Shown here piece after piece: positions 42,685 to 52,354 of a stretch of DNA of 64,000 nt. Position 1 is the stretch's first letter; each line of letters begins with the position of its first letter. The stretch covers positions 1 through 64,000 of the forward strand of contig JBEBXQ010000006.1 of assembly GCA_040391535.1 (NCBI GenBank), in the 5' to 3' direction. The position numbers and the translations under genes are program-made. The stretch comes from JBEBXQ01 sp040391535. Lineage in GTDB: Bacteria > Bacteroidota > Bacteroidia > Cytophagales > Spirosomataceae. The notes under the pieces were generated by a model. The model did no database searches and had not been told where the DNA came from. It saw nothing but the letters and a program-made list of their open reading frames with translations.

Positions 42685-45276
42685 CTATCTAAATTGTTGC
42701 CCGATAGTGAAGTGGAATTGTCCACCGCTCTTCTTATCTCCGGGAAGTAAAGGATCAAAACCATACCCCCAGTCAATTCCCAGAAGCCCGAATGCCGGCA
42801 TAAAGATACGGGCACCAAAACCAGCTGAGCGCTTGATGTTAAAAGGATTATAATCCTTAAACGAGCCCCAGTTATTTCCTCCTTCCACAAATCCCAGCAC
42901 AAAAATAGTTGCCTGCGGATTCAGTGAAACAGGATAACGTAGTTCCATCACATATTTGTTATACACAACACCACCCAACGGTCTGTTTAATGTGTTGTTC
43001 CAGGGGCCTACCCGCTGATCGGTATAACCACGCAAGGCGATAATATCCTGATCTGCCATTACAAATGTTCCTTGTCCGGCCAACCCTGATCCACCCACTA
43101 CAAAACGTCCGAATGGACTAATATCCTGTTTTTCGTTATAGCGGCCCAGGAATCCCAGATTGGCACGGGTATTGATCACAAGTTTTCCGGTAATGGTAGC
43201 AAACCAGCTGGCATCGAACATCCATTTATGGTATTCTACCCAACGGTATTTATCCTGCTGATCTTTATAATCGTTACTTCTGAATGCTGAATACGGCGGA
43301 GTAAGCGTTGCTGCCAGTGAGAAGGATGAACCTCTCCGCGGGAACTGCATATCACTTAAAGTATTACGGGAAAGCGTAGTATTGAAAGTAATATTGTAGG
43401 AGCGCCCGTTGCGGTAACCGATGGCGAAGAAATCCAGTTCGTCCAGTGTATACTGCTGTAAAGACAGCGCATGAGTCAGCGTCATAAAACGATCCGGTAC
43501 TTTCAGACGGCGGCCAAGTGAAAAGGTAATACCGTTATTATAGTAGGCTCCGGTATAGTTATTAAGCCTTCCTGTTGAATAAAGGTCACGATAATCGGCC
43601 AGACGATACACCGTACGGGTCAGTGCCACTCCGAAATTGACAGGCTTTTTACCACCAAACCAGGGCTCAGAGAATGAAAGTGAATACGTCTGGAACTGCT
43701 TACCATTAGCCTGAAAACGTACAGCCAGCTTTTGCCCGTCTCCCGAAGGCAGTGGACGCCAGGTGTCACGATTCGGGATATTCCGGATAGAGAAGTTGTT
43801 AAATACAAGTCCCAGTGTTCCTACAAATCCGATATAACCTCCCCATCCACCGGATAATTCAATCTGGTCAGAAGGTTTTTCCTCTACTGTAAACTGAATA
43901 TCCACAGTTCCGTCAGCCTGGTTAGGGATGGGTTTTATATCAATAGTTTCAGGGTTAAAATAACCCATTTGTGCTAATTGACGCTGTGTATTGATAATTT
44001 CAGTTTTACTGAATTTTTGTCCGGGTAGTGTAAATAATTCCCTCAGTACCACACGGTCACTGGTTTTGGTGTTTCCGTTCAGGATAATGCGGTTGATGGT
44101 AGCCTGCTTTCCTTCCACGATACGCATTTCGATATCAATGGAGTCACCGATAACGGCTTTTTCAACGGGAATACAACGGAAGTAAAGGTATCCGTCATCC
44201 ATGTAGGCAGAACTTACGTCAGCGCCGGGAATACCGTTGATTTTCTTATCCAGTTCTTCCGGGTTATAAACATCGCCTTTGGTAATTCCCAGAATAGTAG
44301 ATAACATTTCTGTACTTCTCAGGTAGTTCCCTTCCCAGGTGATGTTACGATAGTAATACTTGGGGCCTTCATCAATATGCATGGCAATTTTAATATTACC
44401 ACCCTTGGCACTCATTACCGTATCAAATTCAATGGTCGCATCACGGTAACCGTTTTTACGGTAATGCGCGATCAGTTTTTCCTTATCTTCTTCGAATTTC
44501 TTCGGAATATACTTCGAAGGGGCCCAGAAGCGGCCCGGAACTTTTTCTTTTGTACCTTTTAGCTTGCGCTTCAGTTTTCTGTCTGAAATATCCTCGTTTC
44601 CGGTGATATCAATATCTTCAATTCTTACTTTGCTGCCTTTGTCGATAATAAAGTTCAGTGTGGCCTGCCCGCGGGATGAATCGGGTACCTGCACAACCTT
44701 TACGGTTGTGTTGTAATAAGCCTTATCCATAAAGAATTTCTTGATGGCCAGCTGAGTGTTTTTGATAACGGTAGGGGTGATAACACGCCCTTTGATCAGC
44801 TTAACTTTATCATTCAGGGATTCTTTTTCCCCTTTTTTAATACCTTCAAAGTTGACTCTGTAAAGCCTGGGGCGTTCTTTTATGTTGATATTAAGCCAGA
44901 CCTTTTTAGGTTCGATTTTGGTATAGCTTATTTCAACATCATCCAGTGTACCGAAGTCCATCATTTTTTTGAGAGCAGACGGGACAGCCGGGCCTGGCAG
45001 CCGGATCATGTCACCTACTTTCAGGCCGGAGATGGATATCATGGAATTAGGGTCCAGGAACTGTGTTCCTGAAATGGTAACTTCCATAATTTCAAAATCC
45101 TCGGGGGAATTATAATTAAGTTCAACAGCTTTGGGAGCTTCAGGAATCGCGGTCCGGGCGGAGCCGATACCAACACGCTGAGCTGAACTATTCAAGGCCA
45201 GTCCGGTTAAGGATAGGAGGAGAAACAGGGAACGTAAACTGGATAAGGATACAATCCGGTTATTCTGAAAAATCAT
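42685..45276 (-). CDS. bamA: Outer membrane assembly factor BamA
   Basis: An 863-residue Omp85 protein, the core of the Bam complex that folds beta-barrels into the outer membrane. A signal peptide is followed by about five POTRA domains (roughly 50-475; e.g. VEISYTKIEPKKVWLNI, VKIRGRVITPTVIKNTQ-like KLIKGRVITPTVIKNTQ, INRIILNGNTKTSDRVVLREL) and a C-terminal 16-strand barrel (about 480-863) containing VVGGSGLAG and ALRGY (L6 RGF-like motif) and ending FTIGQQFR. It begins 5 bases after uppS and precedes two skp-like genes, a classic envelope operon. Confidence 0.95.
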   Translation of the reverse strand: MIFQNNRIVSLSSLRSLFLLLSLTGLALNSSAQRVGIGSARTAIPEAPKAVELNYNSPEDFEIMEVTISGTQFLDPNSMISISGLKVGDMIRLPGPAVPSALKKMMDFGTLDDVEISYTKIEPKKVWLNINIKERPRLYRVNFEGIKKGEKESLNDKVKLIKGRVITPTVIKNTQLAIKKFFMDKAYYNTTVKVVQVPDSSRGQATLNFIIDKGSKVRIEDIDITGNEDISDRKLKRKLKGTKEKVPGRFWAPSKYIPKKFEEDKEKLIAHYRKNGYRDATIEFDTVMSAKGGNIKIAMHIDEGPKYYYRNITWEGNYLRSTEMLSTILGITKGDVYNPEELDKKINGIPGADVSSAYMDDGYLYFRCIPVEKAVIGDSIDIEMRIVEGKQATINRIILNGNTKTSDRVVLRELFTLPGQKFSKTEIINTQRQLAQMGYFNPETIDIKPIPNQADGTVDIQFTVEEKPSDQIELSGGWGGYIGFVGTLGLVFNNFSIRNIPNRDTWRPLPSGDGQKLAVRFQANGKQFQTYSLSFSEPWFGGKKPVNFGVALTRTVYRLADYRDLYSTGRLNNYTGAYYNNGITFSLGRRLKVPDRFMTLTHALSLQQYTLDELDFFAIGYRNGRSYNITFNTTLSRNTLSDMQFPRRGSSFSLAATLTPPYSAFRSNDYKDQQDKYRWVEYHKWMFDASWFATITGKLVINTRANLGFLGRYNEKQDISPFGRFVVGGSGLAGQGTFVMADQDIIALRGYTDQRVGPWNNTLNRPLGGVVYNKYVMELRYPVSLNPQATIFVLGFVEGGNNWGSFKDYNPFNIKRSAGFGARIFMPAFGLLGIDWGYGFDPLLPGDKKSGGQFHFTIGQQFR

Positions 45277-45281
45277 ATGGT

Positions 45282-46034
45282 TTATTTAGAACTTTCTTCT
45301 TTGATCTGCTCACTTGTTTTTCCGAATCTTCTTTCAGTATCCTGATACTTCAGAAGTGCTTCGTATAAATGATTTTTTCGAAAATCAGGCCAATACACAT
45401 CATCAAAGATATACAACTCGGCATAAGCCAACTGCCACAACAAAAAATTACTTATCCGGTGGTCGCCTCCGGTTCTCAGCATCAGATCAACCTGGGGCTT
45501 CCCTTGGGTAGAAAGCCTTTCTTCGATAAGATGTTCATTTATGTCTTCAGGTTGCAAGGTGCCGTTTTTTATTTCTTCAGCGATTTGCCGTGTTGCCTGG
45601 GTAATATCCCATTTTCCACTGTATCCCAATGCGAGAATCAAGGTTAAACCCGTGTTTTCGCTGGTTTTTCTGATCGCTTCAGCCAATTGTGCAGAGCAGT
45701 CGCCTGGCAATGTTGATAAATCTCCGATCGCTTCGAGTTTTACGTTATTTTTCTGAAGCGTCGGTAATTCATCTTTAATGGTATGTACCAGCAACTCCAT
45801 TAATGCCATTACTTCAAATCGGGGTCGTCCCCAGTTCTCCGTAGAGAATGCGTATAATGTCAGACATTCAACTCCTAACTCAGCACACCCCTCAGTAACT
45901 TCCCTGACGGCCTTTATGGCATTTTTATGGCCAAATATTCTGGCTGCACCTTTTTTTTGTGCCCATCGGCCATTTCCATCCATTATAACGGCAATGTGTC
46001 GGGGCAGATTGTCGCGATCGATGCGTTCTTTCAT
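45282..46034 (-). CDS. uppS: Undecaprenyl (isoprenyl) diphosphate synthase
   Basis: A 250-residue cis-prenyltransferase that condenses isopentenyl diphosphate onto farnesyl diphosphate to make the C55 carrier used for peptidoglycan, O-antigen and the PglC-type glycans. IMDGNGRWAQKKG (about 17-29) contains the catalytic Asp; LTLYAFSTENWGRP and LMLRTGGDHRISNFLLWQ (variant of RTSGEQRLSNF) and AELYIFDDVYWPDF are family motifs. It is the first gene of the uppS-bamA-ompH-ompH operon. The 310 bases upstream hold no exact -7 element. Confidence 0.95.
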   Translation of the reverse strand: MKERIDRDNLPRHIAVIMDGNGRWAQKKGAARIFGHKNAIKAVREVTEGCAELGVECLTLYAFSTENWGRPRFEVMALMELLVHTIKDELPTLQKNNVKLEAIGDLSTLPGDCSAQLAEAIRKTSENTGLTLILALGYSGKWDITQATRQIAEEIKNGTLQPEDINEHLIEERLSTQGKPQVDLMLRTGGDHRISNFLLWQLAYAELYIFDDVYWPDFRKNHLYEALLKYQDTERRFGKTSEQIKEESSK

Positions 46035-46344
46035 TAACTCCTCGCTTCTACTATTACTTTATATATGAATAATACCCGCCCTTTATGAGATACGACTATA
46101 TTGTGTATTTTGTGGCGAATATAAACCAAAACATTCCAAAATATAAATCCCTGTCTATTTTAAAATAGTGGTGCAAGTTAGGAATAAGTAGTTCGTCTTC
46201 AAAATGGAGGCCTTACAGATTGCTAATTATTATAAAATATCCGGCGGGATCAGTTCGTTTTAATTGAGATTTACCCTGGAGGGTAAGGTGTAATATGTAT
46301 TCACAACAGGAGTTTACTTCCTGTAATTTAACGTTCTTTAACTT
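46035..46344. other. Non-coding stretch between uppS and PepSY-like gene
   Basis: An AT-rich divergent intergenic region. On the minus strand TATATTCG (46116-46123) is one base off a -7 element for uppS. I see no ORF with coding character, no RNA gene and no repeat. Confidence 0.5.
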
Positions 46345-46779
46345 ATGAGAAATCGGTTATTTGGGTTGCTGTTTGTTTTTCTGGGTTTGATTTCCTGTGA
46401 CAAGGAGAAACTCATAGAGGAAAACAGTCTGCCGGCTGCAGCCAGGGATTTTATTGATTTACATTTCGGAACACAGGAAATCGTACAGATTACCAGAGAA
46501 AGGGAAAATCTGACCGGGATTGAATATGAAGTTATTCTGAACGACGGTTCTGAAATGAAATTTGATAAATCAGGAGCCTGTTATAGTATCGATGCCGGTC
46601 ATAATGGGATTCCTGACAGTGTTATTCTTCCGGCGATACTGGATTATTTAACAGAACATTACAGTGCCGAAAGGGTGGTGGAATGGGAAAAGGATAAAAA
46701 AATCATCAAAATCGAATTATCCAATGGCCTCGACTTACGATTTACTCAAGACGGTGATTTTCTTAAAATTGATTCCTGA
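46345..46779 (+). CDS. PepSY-like lipoprotein
   Basis: A 144-residue lipoprotein: MRNRLFGLLFVFLGLISC gives a signal with lipobox LISC. The mature part is a PepSY-like (PF11396-type, putative beta-lactamase-inhibitor-like) domain with two tandem halves, LPAAARDFIDLHFGTQEIVQI / YEVILNDGSEMKFDKSG and LPAILDYLTEHYSAERVVEW / IKIELSNGLDLRFTQDG. Members are common in Bacteroidota periplasm and outer membrane; function is unknown. It is a single gene, divergent from uppS, ending at a very strong terminator. Confidence 0.85.
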   Translation: MRNRLFGLLFVFLGLISCDKEKLIEENSLPAAARDFIDLHFGTQEIVQITRERENLTGIEYEVILNDGSEMKFDKSGACYSIDAGHNGIPDSVILPAILDYLTEHYSAERVVEWEKDKKIIKIELSNGLDLRFTQDGDFLKIDS

Positions 46780-46800
46780 CATATCTGTATTTCCGGATTA

Positions 46801-46833
46801 ATGAAAAAGGGCGCCCACGGCGCCCTTTTTCAT
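46801..46833. terminator. Bidirectional terminator between PepSY-like and OmpA genes
   Basis: A perfect 15-bp inverted repeat (ATGAAAAAGGGCGCC / GGCGCCCTTTTTCAT) with a 3-base loop and T-runs in both directions. It lies between convergent genes. Confidence 0.92.
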
Positions 46834-46854
46834 TTTCATTATGTCCGGTGGAAA

Positions 46855-47742
46855 TTATTTTCCTGCCTGATCTGTATACAGATTGAAGTACTGATCCAGT
46901 TTAGGAGTAATGATAATTTCAGTACGTCTGTTGAGACTGCGGCTGCTGCTGCTGCCGTTATCAACTTTTGGCATGTACTCGCCACGTCCGCCGGCGATCA
47001 TACGATTTGGCTCAACACCATATTTTTTCTGAAGCGTACGGGTTACCGAAGTAGCTCTCAACACGGAAAGATCCCAGTTATCAGCAATTTTGTCGGTTGC
47101 AATGGGTACATTGTCAGTGTGACCTTCAATCAACACTTCGATTTGCTTGTAATCATTGAGGATTTTAGCCACTTTCTCCAAAACTACGTCAGCCTGAGGA
47201 GTTAAAGTATAACGTCCTGAGTTGAACAGCATTTTGTCAGACAATGATACATAAACCACACCTTTTTTAACTTCTACCTGAACATCCTGGTCACTGATGT
47301 CAGAAAGTGAGCGTTTCAGGTTGGTAACCAGCACCATGTTAAGAGAATCTTTGTACTGGATGCTCTTGTTCAGATCCTGAATGTATCTTCCCTGCTGATT
47401 CATGGTTTCCATAGAACGTTTGATACTTTCAGCACCTTCTTTGGTAACCACAGACAGATCGGCCATGCGGTCAAGTAACTGGGTATTGTTCCTTTTCAGG
47501 AATTCAACCTGATCGTTCAGTTCTTTTACTTTGGCGTCTCTTAATGCCAGTTCATTGTCTTTCGCTTTAAGGTCATTGTTAAGTGCAGCTGTGCGGGTGT
47601 CGCAATCATTCAGATCGGTTCTTGTTTTGTCAAGTTCCAGCTGAATGGCGTTCGCTTTGTCTTGTAGCGCGGTTAGTTTTTTCTTTCCAGCACATGAGCC
47701 AAGAGTCAAAACAACTGCTATGGCAATCATTAACTTTTGCAT
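46855..47742 (-). CDS. OmpA family lipoprotein
   Basis: A 295-residue lipoprotein (lipobox GSC in VLTLGSCAGKKK). A long coiled coil (about 20-105, heptad-rich KANAIQLELDKTRTDLND, ALRDAKVKELNDQVEFL) is followed by a C-terminal OmpA/MotB peptidoglycan-binding domain (about 155-280) with MLFNSGRYTLTPQADVVL, VLIEGHTDNVPI, SVLRATSVTRTL and LNRRTEIII. The protein probably links the outer membrane to peptidoglycan. Its promoter has a perfect -7 element (47829-47836) and a leader of about 80 bases. Confidence 0.93.
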   Translation of the reverse strand: MQKLMIAIAVVLTLGSCAGKKKLTALQDKANAIQLELDKTRTDLNDCDTRTAALNNDLKAKDNELALRDAKVKELNDQVEFLKRNNTQLLDRMADLSVVTKEGAESIKRSMETMNQQGRYIQDLNKSIQYKDSLNMVLVTNLKRSLSDISDQDVQVEVKKGVVYVSLSDKMLFNSGRYTLTPQADVVLEKVAKILNDYKQIEVLIEGHTDNVPIATDKIADNWDLSVLRATSVTRTLQKKYGVEPNRMIAGGRGEYMPKVDNGSSSSRSLNRRTEIIITPKLDQYFNLYTDQAGK

Positions 47743-48088
47743 AATGGTTTTAATTTTCTTTTTTGTTTTTAAATGTTCCCACAGATTTGATTAGACCGTT
47801 ATTAGGTTTAAGGGTTTAAATCAAAGCGCAAATTTATGGTTCTTATTCTACAAAAAAGAATTTTCAATCTTTTTTTATGCAAAAATCAAAGCTTTCTGAT
47901 CAGAAACTTTAAAAAAGAAGTAACGGGGGATACAATTCTGAAAAAAACGGCTAAAAAACGGGTACAAAATGTTACTTGCTGAAGGATTTTCGTCACAACT
48001 CTGTGCTGAAGGAAACGCTTGTCGAAAGAGTTTCACAACTTCCCTGAATCACAGTAAATAAAGTAAGTTACGTTTATACACACGCTCA
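47743..48088. other. Non-coding stretch between OmpA and barrel genes
   Basis: A divergent promoter region. It holds the OmpA -7 element on the minus strand (47829-47836) and TACGTTTA (48069-48076), one base off consensus, just before the barrel gene. No ORF or RNA gene is seen. Confidence 0.5.
47829..47836 (-). promoter_or_regulatory. -7 element of OmpA lipoprotein gene
   Basis: TAAATTTG on the minus strand matches TAnnTTTG exactly; the leader to ATG 47742 is about 80 bases. No well-spaced -33 TTG. Confidence 0.6.
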
Positions 48089-48679
48089 ATGAAAAAATGT
48101 CTCCTCGTGGCTGGCACGCTGCTGGCTGCTCTTACCGCAAATGCTCAGAAAGGTTCATGGTACACCGGCGGTAACGTGGGCTTTAGCTCAAAAAATGAGA
48201 AATATTCGGATGGGGATTCTGACAAGTCTACTTTATGGAAATTCTCTCCTGAAGTAGGTACTTTTCTGACCGACCATGTACAATTAGGTCTGGGTCTTTC
48301 CTTAAGGGGTTATAAGGACGAGTACGTAAAATCGCTTAAAACCGGAGGAACAGTTTATAGCCGTTATTTTTTCGGCAGCGGGTCGTTCCGCCCGTTTGCG
48401 GGATTAAACGTTTCTGCCCTTCCCGGAAAGCGGATTTATTCCGATAGAAACACGCACGAAATAAAGGTTTTTACTTTCGGAAGCAACCTGAACGCAGGTT
48501 TCGCTTATGCGCTTAGTTCCAAAGTGACGGCTGTAGGTTCGTTTGGTACACTGGGTTTCTCATCGGAGACCAGAAAACCGAAGGATTCTGACGAAAAATA
48601 TACTGAAACTTCGTTCGGCCTGGATGCCGGTACATTGGGGAACAGGTTTACCATAGGCATTTATTACACCTTTAAGTAG
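48089..48679 (+). CDS. Small outer membrane beta-barrel protein
   Basis: A 196-residue exported protein. Signal peptide MKKCLLVAGTLLAALTANA (cut before QKG); the mature part is made of alternating amphipathic strands (WYTGGNVGFSS, FSPEVGTFLTDHVQLGLGLSL, FFGSGSFRPFAGLNVSA, VFTFGSNLNAGFAYAL, FGLDAGTLGNRFTIGIYYTF) and ends with an aromatic-rich strand, as expected of an 8-stranded OmpA/OmpW-like barrel. The specific role is unknown. It is monocistronic, convergent with the GLPGLI gene. Confidence 0.85.
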   Translation: MKKCLLVAGTLLAALTANAQKGSWYTGGNVGFSSKNEKYSDGDSDKSTLWKFSPEVGTFLTDHVQLGLGLSLRGYKDEYVKSLKTGGTVYSRYFFGSGSFRPFAGLNVSALPGKRIYSDRNTHEIKVFTFGSNLNAGFAYALSSKVTAVGSFGTLGFSSETRKPKDSDEKYTETSFGLDAGTLGNRFTIGIYYTFK

Positions 48680-48689
48680 TATCCCGTAG

Positions 48690-48737
48690 AGCCCCCGAAG
48701 GAATGAACCTGTGTATCAGGTTTGTTTTCAGGGGGCT
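48690..48737. terminator. Composite hairpin between barrel and GLPGLI genes
   Basis: Arms AGCCCCC (48690-48696) and GGGGGCT (48731-48737) enclose a second small hairpin (AACCTG/CAGGTT). It is a possible bidirectional terminator, but the T-tract is short. Confidence 0.55.
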
Positions 48738-48761
48738 TCATTAGGCAATGACTTGAAAATA

Positions 48762-49502
48762 CTAATAAGGGATTGACCAGTAGGGGTTCCGGAACGCTTT
48801 CATGTTCGATTTGATATGGTCGTCCAGCAATTTGTTATATTGGGAAAAGGTGATTTTTTTCCCTTTCAGCTTTTTGGGTAAAGCAATTTTATCAGATACA
48901 GGTTTCAGGTCTACTTTAGTAGCGGTGATGATTACATCACCATTGTTGATATCCAGCTCTAAAATAAGGCCGGGTAAGCCTGAATACAGGTCCGGGCCGG
49001 CCTGGGAGGGGATATCCTGTGCAAACCAGGCCGTGATTACCTGGTTTTTAACGGTATCCTGTGTTTCTGCTTTCATACACAGATATCCGCTGACTTCCTT
49101 GATTTCATTCAGGATTTTCCATTTGGGTATACTGATGGAGTCTTCAACGATATGCACTTTGCCCAGCATTTCGATTACATCGGTTCGTTTTTCTTTCTCA
49201 AAATCCCTGAAAATAAGGAATTCACTCTGCTGCCATGATGTCCCGCCAGTGTTTTCTATTTCCTCCGAATAAGTATAAAGGCTTTTGGTATCTGAGAAAA
49301 ACAGCTCCATTTTGGATTTCTGTCCGTCCCAGTTTTTATAAGTCCGGGCCATCCTGTCTTTTTCTTCCTGCGAAAGGTACGTCAGGCGACCATTTATTTT
49401 TGTCCAGTAATAGGTTTTTTCGTAAGTAACTACTCCTTCCGGTGATTGTGCGTAACCTGAAAGTGTCAGACTGACCAGGAAGACAGCAAGCATCCATTTC
49501 AT
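48762..49502 (-). CDS. GLPGLI family protein
   Basis: A 246-residue exported protein of the GLPGLI family; signal peptide MKWMLAVFLVSLTLSGYA. It contains the name-giving motif YSGLPGLILELDI (about residues 175-187) and AWFAQDIPSQAGP just before it. Function is unknown; the family is confined to Bacteroidota and usually lies beside TonB-type barrel genes, as here (29 bases after the barrel gene). A role in the same surface system as the barrel is inferred. Confidence 0.88.
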   Translation of the reverse strand: MKWMLAVFLVSLTLSGYAQSPEGVVTYEKTYYWTKINGRLTYLSQEEKDRMARTYKNWDGQKSKMELFFSDTKSLYTYSEEIENTGGTSWQQSEFLIFRDFEKEKRTDVIEMLGKVHIVEDSISIPKWKILNEIKEVSGYLCMKAETQDTVKNQVITAWFAQDIPSQAGPDLYSGLPGLILELDINNGDVIITATKVDLKPVSDKIALPKKLKGKKITFSQYNKLLDDHIKSNMKAFRNPYWSIPY

Positions 49503-49531
49503 AAATATTCTTTGGTTAAATGAGTTTTTAA

Positions 49532-52354
49532 TTAAAAGCCTTTTCTGCGTACAGAAGCTGACATCCCTTTCATATTATAGGTAAAACTCAGCATATAATA
49601 CCTTGCCAGTGTGTTTACCTGTTGTGTCATGGTATAATTCTGGTAAGCATTTACCGTTATGCCTTTGTTTTTGTTGAAAACATCATAGGTAGAAAATCTG
49701 ATTTCCCCTTTTTTATTTTTCAGAATAACCTTATAAACGGACATGTTCAGGATCGGCTGATGCTGATTGAAATCCATACTTTGATTTTCGTAAATAGTAT
49801 AGTTGAACCGGGAATTGAAATAAATATCAGCCGGGAGTTTTACATTCATTTCGGCTGTATACCGCGAATTAAGTATTTTCTGATTCTGGGTTTTGTTAAT
49901 AGAGTATTCGGTATTATTGATGCTCCAGTTGGCTGAAGGATAAAAAGTAAACCTGTCGCTAAGGGTCAGGTCAAGGCGTGTTCCAAAACTGTAACCGGTC
50001 CCTTTGGTATCATTAATGACGCCATTGATAGGAGTAGGGCTTGAACTTTGGTTGATGCCTCCGTTAAAATTCATGGTTATCTTGGTTTTGATGATCGGGA
50101 ATCCCCAGCCCATGTAAGAATAAAACTGTGTCCCTTCATTTACATTGACCGGCTTGTAGCGCGTTACCAGGTTTTCATCAACGATCTGAGACTGTACTAC
50201 CTGCTGATCAAATGAGGAATAATTCAGATAAATGAAGAAGCTGCTGAAATTGCCCGGATTAAACATATTATAGCTGGCTGAAAGATCATGTGAAATAGTG
50301 GGTAACAAATCCGGATTTCCCTCACGTATAAATAACGGGTTGCTGTTATCGACAATTGGCTGAAGGTCAATGATGGAAGGCTCGAAAACGTTTTTGATAT
50401 AGTTAATGTTGAGGTATTTATTGGATTTCATATTGTAAAACAGGTTTACGGCCGGAATCCAGGAAAAGATCGACTGATCTACGCGGGAGGCTTCAGGTCC
50501 ACCCTGTACATACGCAAACCTGCCTTTGAGGTGAAGATCCTGAGCGGCCACTCCACCCATGATATTCAGTCCTTTAAAAGTATACCGGATGCTGCTTCCC
50601 AGGCGGTTATAGGTAATGTCATTGGAATAATATCTGCTCAGAAAATTATTTCTGGATTCGCCGCTGTCGTTTATATCATTTACATTGCGGTCAACTATTT
50701 CATTCCGGTAGCTGTAATTATAAAAAGTTTCCCAGGTGAATTTTTTGCCGAGTGGTTCAATATACTGAGCATTAGCCTTTAGCTGATTTCTTTTGCTGTC
50801 AGTACCGTTATGCTGGTTGATGACGATGGTCGAGTCATCGGCAGCGATGCCATTATAAAAATTATTGATGGAATTCTGCCGTGTATCGTCATCAGAATTA
50901 TTGATATTATAACCACCGCTGAAAGAAACAATCCGGCCTTTCTTTTTGAATTTGTGACTATAAATAAGGGTGTTGGCCATGGATAGTGAATGATTACTTC
51001 CAAGCGTACTGGCGTTGGATTCATTGGAAATGAAATCATTTTCCTTATAAAAGGTCTGCTCACTCTGATACCGGGTATTTCCGTTTCCAATTCTGATATT
51101 GGACAAAATGACCAGCGTATTCATGGAGTCGATTTTGTTTTCGTACCGTAGGGCACCACGATGGTTTCCTGTAAAACGGTCTGTAGTGTTTTGATCGTTA
51201 GTAAGAAAGGTTGAATTGGAAAGTATGTTTCTTCGTTGGCTGAAGGATAAAAGGTCCAGGTCTGACTGGTTATAAAAGTAAGAAACATTGAATTTGGTTT
51301 TTTTATCTTCAAAATTATAATTTGTGCCTATTCCATAATTTTTAGTAAACCCTCTGTTCGTTCCGCCCATTCCGGGGCCTATTGTCAGACTTTCCCCTTC
51401 GCCTCCTGAAGAAATAAAAATACCACCCCTTGAGCTAAACCCGAAATTGCCGTCCTCACCCCAGTTTGCAGCCTGTGCTCCCCTGAAATCCTGATAATCA
51501 TCCCATGACATACCACTTTGATTGGTATTGTTGCCATAACCCAGAATCGAAAACTGATTTTTTTCATTGAACCGGTTATAGTTAGCCTTTCCCTCCAGTC
51601 GCCCTTCGGTTCCGGCGCCAACGGTGGCTTTCCCGAATCCCCCTTTCTTGTGTGAATCTTTTAATTCAAGGTTTAACGTTTTTTCCTGTTTTCCATCCTG
51701 TATTCCGGTGATTCTGGATTGCTCCGATTGCCCGTTGTAAACCTGTACTTTGGAAATGGCTTCAGCCGGAAGGTTTTTCGTTGCTGCTTTCGGGTCATCT
51801 CCGAAAAACCGCTTCCCGTCGACCGTTACACGTTTCACTTCCTGCCCCTGTGCAGTTATTGTCCCTTCCTGATCCACCTGCATGCCAGGGAGTTTTCTAA
51901 GCAAATCTTCAACAGAAGACCCCGGCGGAACTTTGAAAGAATTGGCGTTGTACTCTACCGTGTCACCCCGGATACTAAGTGGGGCTTTGGCTGTTTTGAT
52001 CACTACTTCCATCAGGTCCTTATTGAGTTCTTTCATCTGAATATTTCCCATATCTATATTGCCGTCAGCTTCGGGCGTTACCAGCTCCTGCAATGGCAGA
52101 AAACCCATGAAGGAAACCTTGACAAGGTATTTTTGTCTTTTTACATTTTTGAATTCAAAAACACCGTTTTTATCAGTACGGCTAAAAGTGACCAGCGATG
52201 AGTCTCCCGGAATCAACAGCATAACATTCGCAGATGATAATACATTCTGAGCCGTATCAGTCACCGTTGCTTTAATGGACACCCGCGGTGATTGTGCGTG
52301 AACAATGAATGAAATACAGAGAGAAAAGACCAGCAATAGTAAGGGTAGTCGCAT
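49532..52354 (-). CDS. Large TonB-type outer membrane barrel protein
   Basis: A 940-residue outer-membrane protein: signal peptide, carboxypeptidase-regulatory-like domain (about 24-105, VSIKATVTDTAQNVLSSANV), plug-like domain (about 115-230: PPGSSVEDLLRKLPGMQVD, VTVDGKRFFGDDPKAATKN, VQVYNGQSEQSRITG), and a very long barrel of the outer-membrane beta-barrel protein family. No TonB box could be assigned. It likely imports or exports a surface substrate together with the GLPGLI protein encoded next. Two regions (about 275-325) are rich in Gly and Asn and probably loops. Confidence 0.88.
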   Translation of the reverse strand: MRLPLLLLVFSLCISFIVHAQSPRVSIKATVTDTAQNVLSSANVMLLIPGDSSLVTFSRTDKNGVFEFKNVKRQKYLVKVSFMGFLPLQELVTPEADGNIDMGNIQMKELNKDLMEVVIKTAKAPLSIRGDTVEYNANSFKVPPGSSVEDLLRKLPGMQVDQEGTITAQGQEVKRVTVDGKRFFGDDPKAATKNLPAEAISKVQVYNGQSEQSRITGIQDGKQEKTLNLELKDSHKKGGFGKATVGAGTEGRLEGKANYNRFNEKNQFSILGYGNNTNQSGMSWDDYQDFRGAQAANWGEDGNFGFSSRGGIFISSGGEGESLTIGPGMGGTNRGFTKNYGIGTNYNFEDKKTKFNVSYFYNQSDLDLLSFSQRRNILSNSTFLTNDQNTTDRFTGNHRGALRYENKIDSMNTLVILSNIRIGNGNTRYQSEQTFYKENDFISNESNASTLGSNHSLSMANTLIYSHKFKKKGRIVSFSGGYNINNSDDDTRQNSINNFYNGIAADDSTIVINQHNGTDSKRNQLKANAQYIEPLGKKFTWETFYNYSYRNEIVDRNVNDINDSGESRNNFLSRYYSNDITYNRLGSSIRYTFKGLNIMGGVAAQDLHLKGRFAYVQGGPEASRVDQSIFSWIPAVNLFYNMKSNKYLNINYIKNVFEPSIIDLQPIVDNSNPLFIREGNPDLLPTISHDLSASYNMFNPGNFSSFFIYLNYSSFDQQVVQSQIVDENLVTRYKPVNVNEGTQFYSYMGWGFPIIKTKITMNFNGGINQSSSPTPINGVINDTKGTGYSFGTRLDLTLSDRFTFYPSANWSINNTEYSINKTQNQKILNSRYTAEMNVKLPADIYFNSRFNYTIYENQSMDFNQHQPILNMSVYKVILKNKKGEIRFSTYDVFNKNKGITVNAYQNYTMTQQVNTLARYYMLSFTYNMKGMSASVRRKGF

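Noticed and set aside
46801..46833. Strong palindrome as a repeat-array or mobile-element end
   Set aside because: It is single, lies exactly between convergent gene ends and has the form of a bidirectional terminator.
51719..52201. 160-residue plus-strand frame inside the large barrel gene
   Set aside because: It is opposite the signal, CarboxypepD and plug region of the barrel protein and shows no domain of its own.
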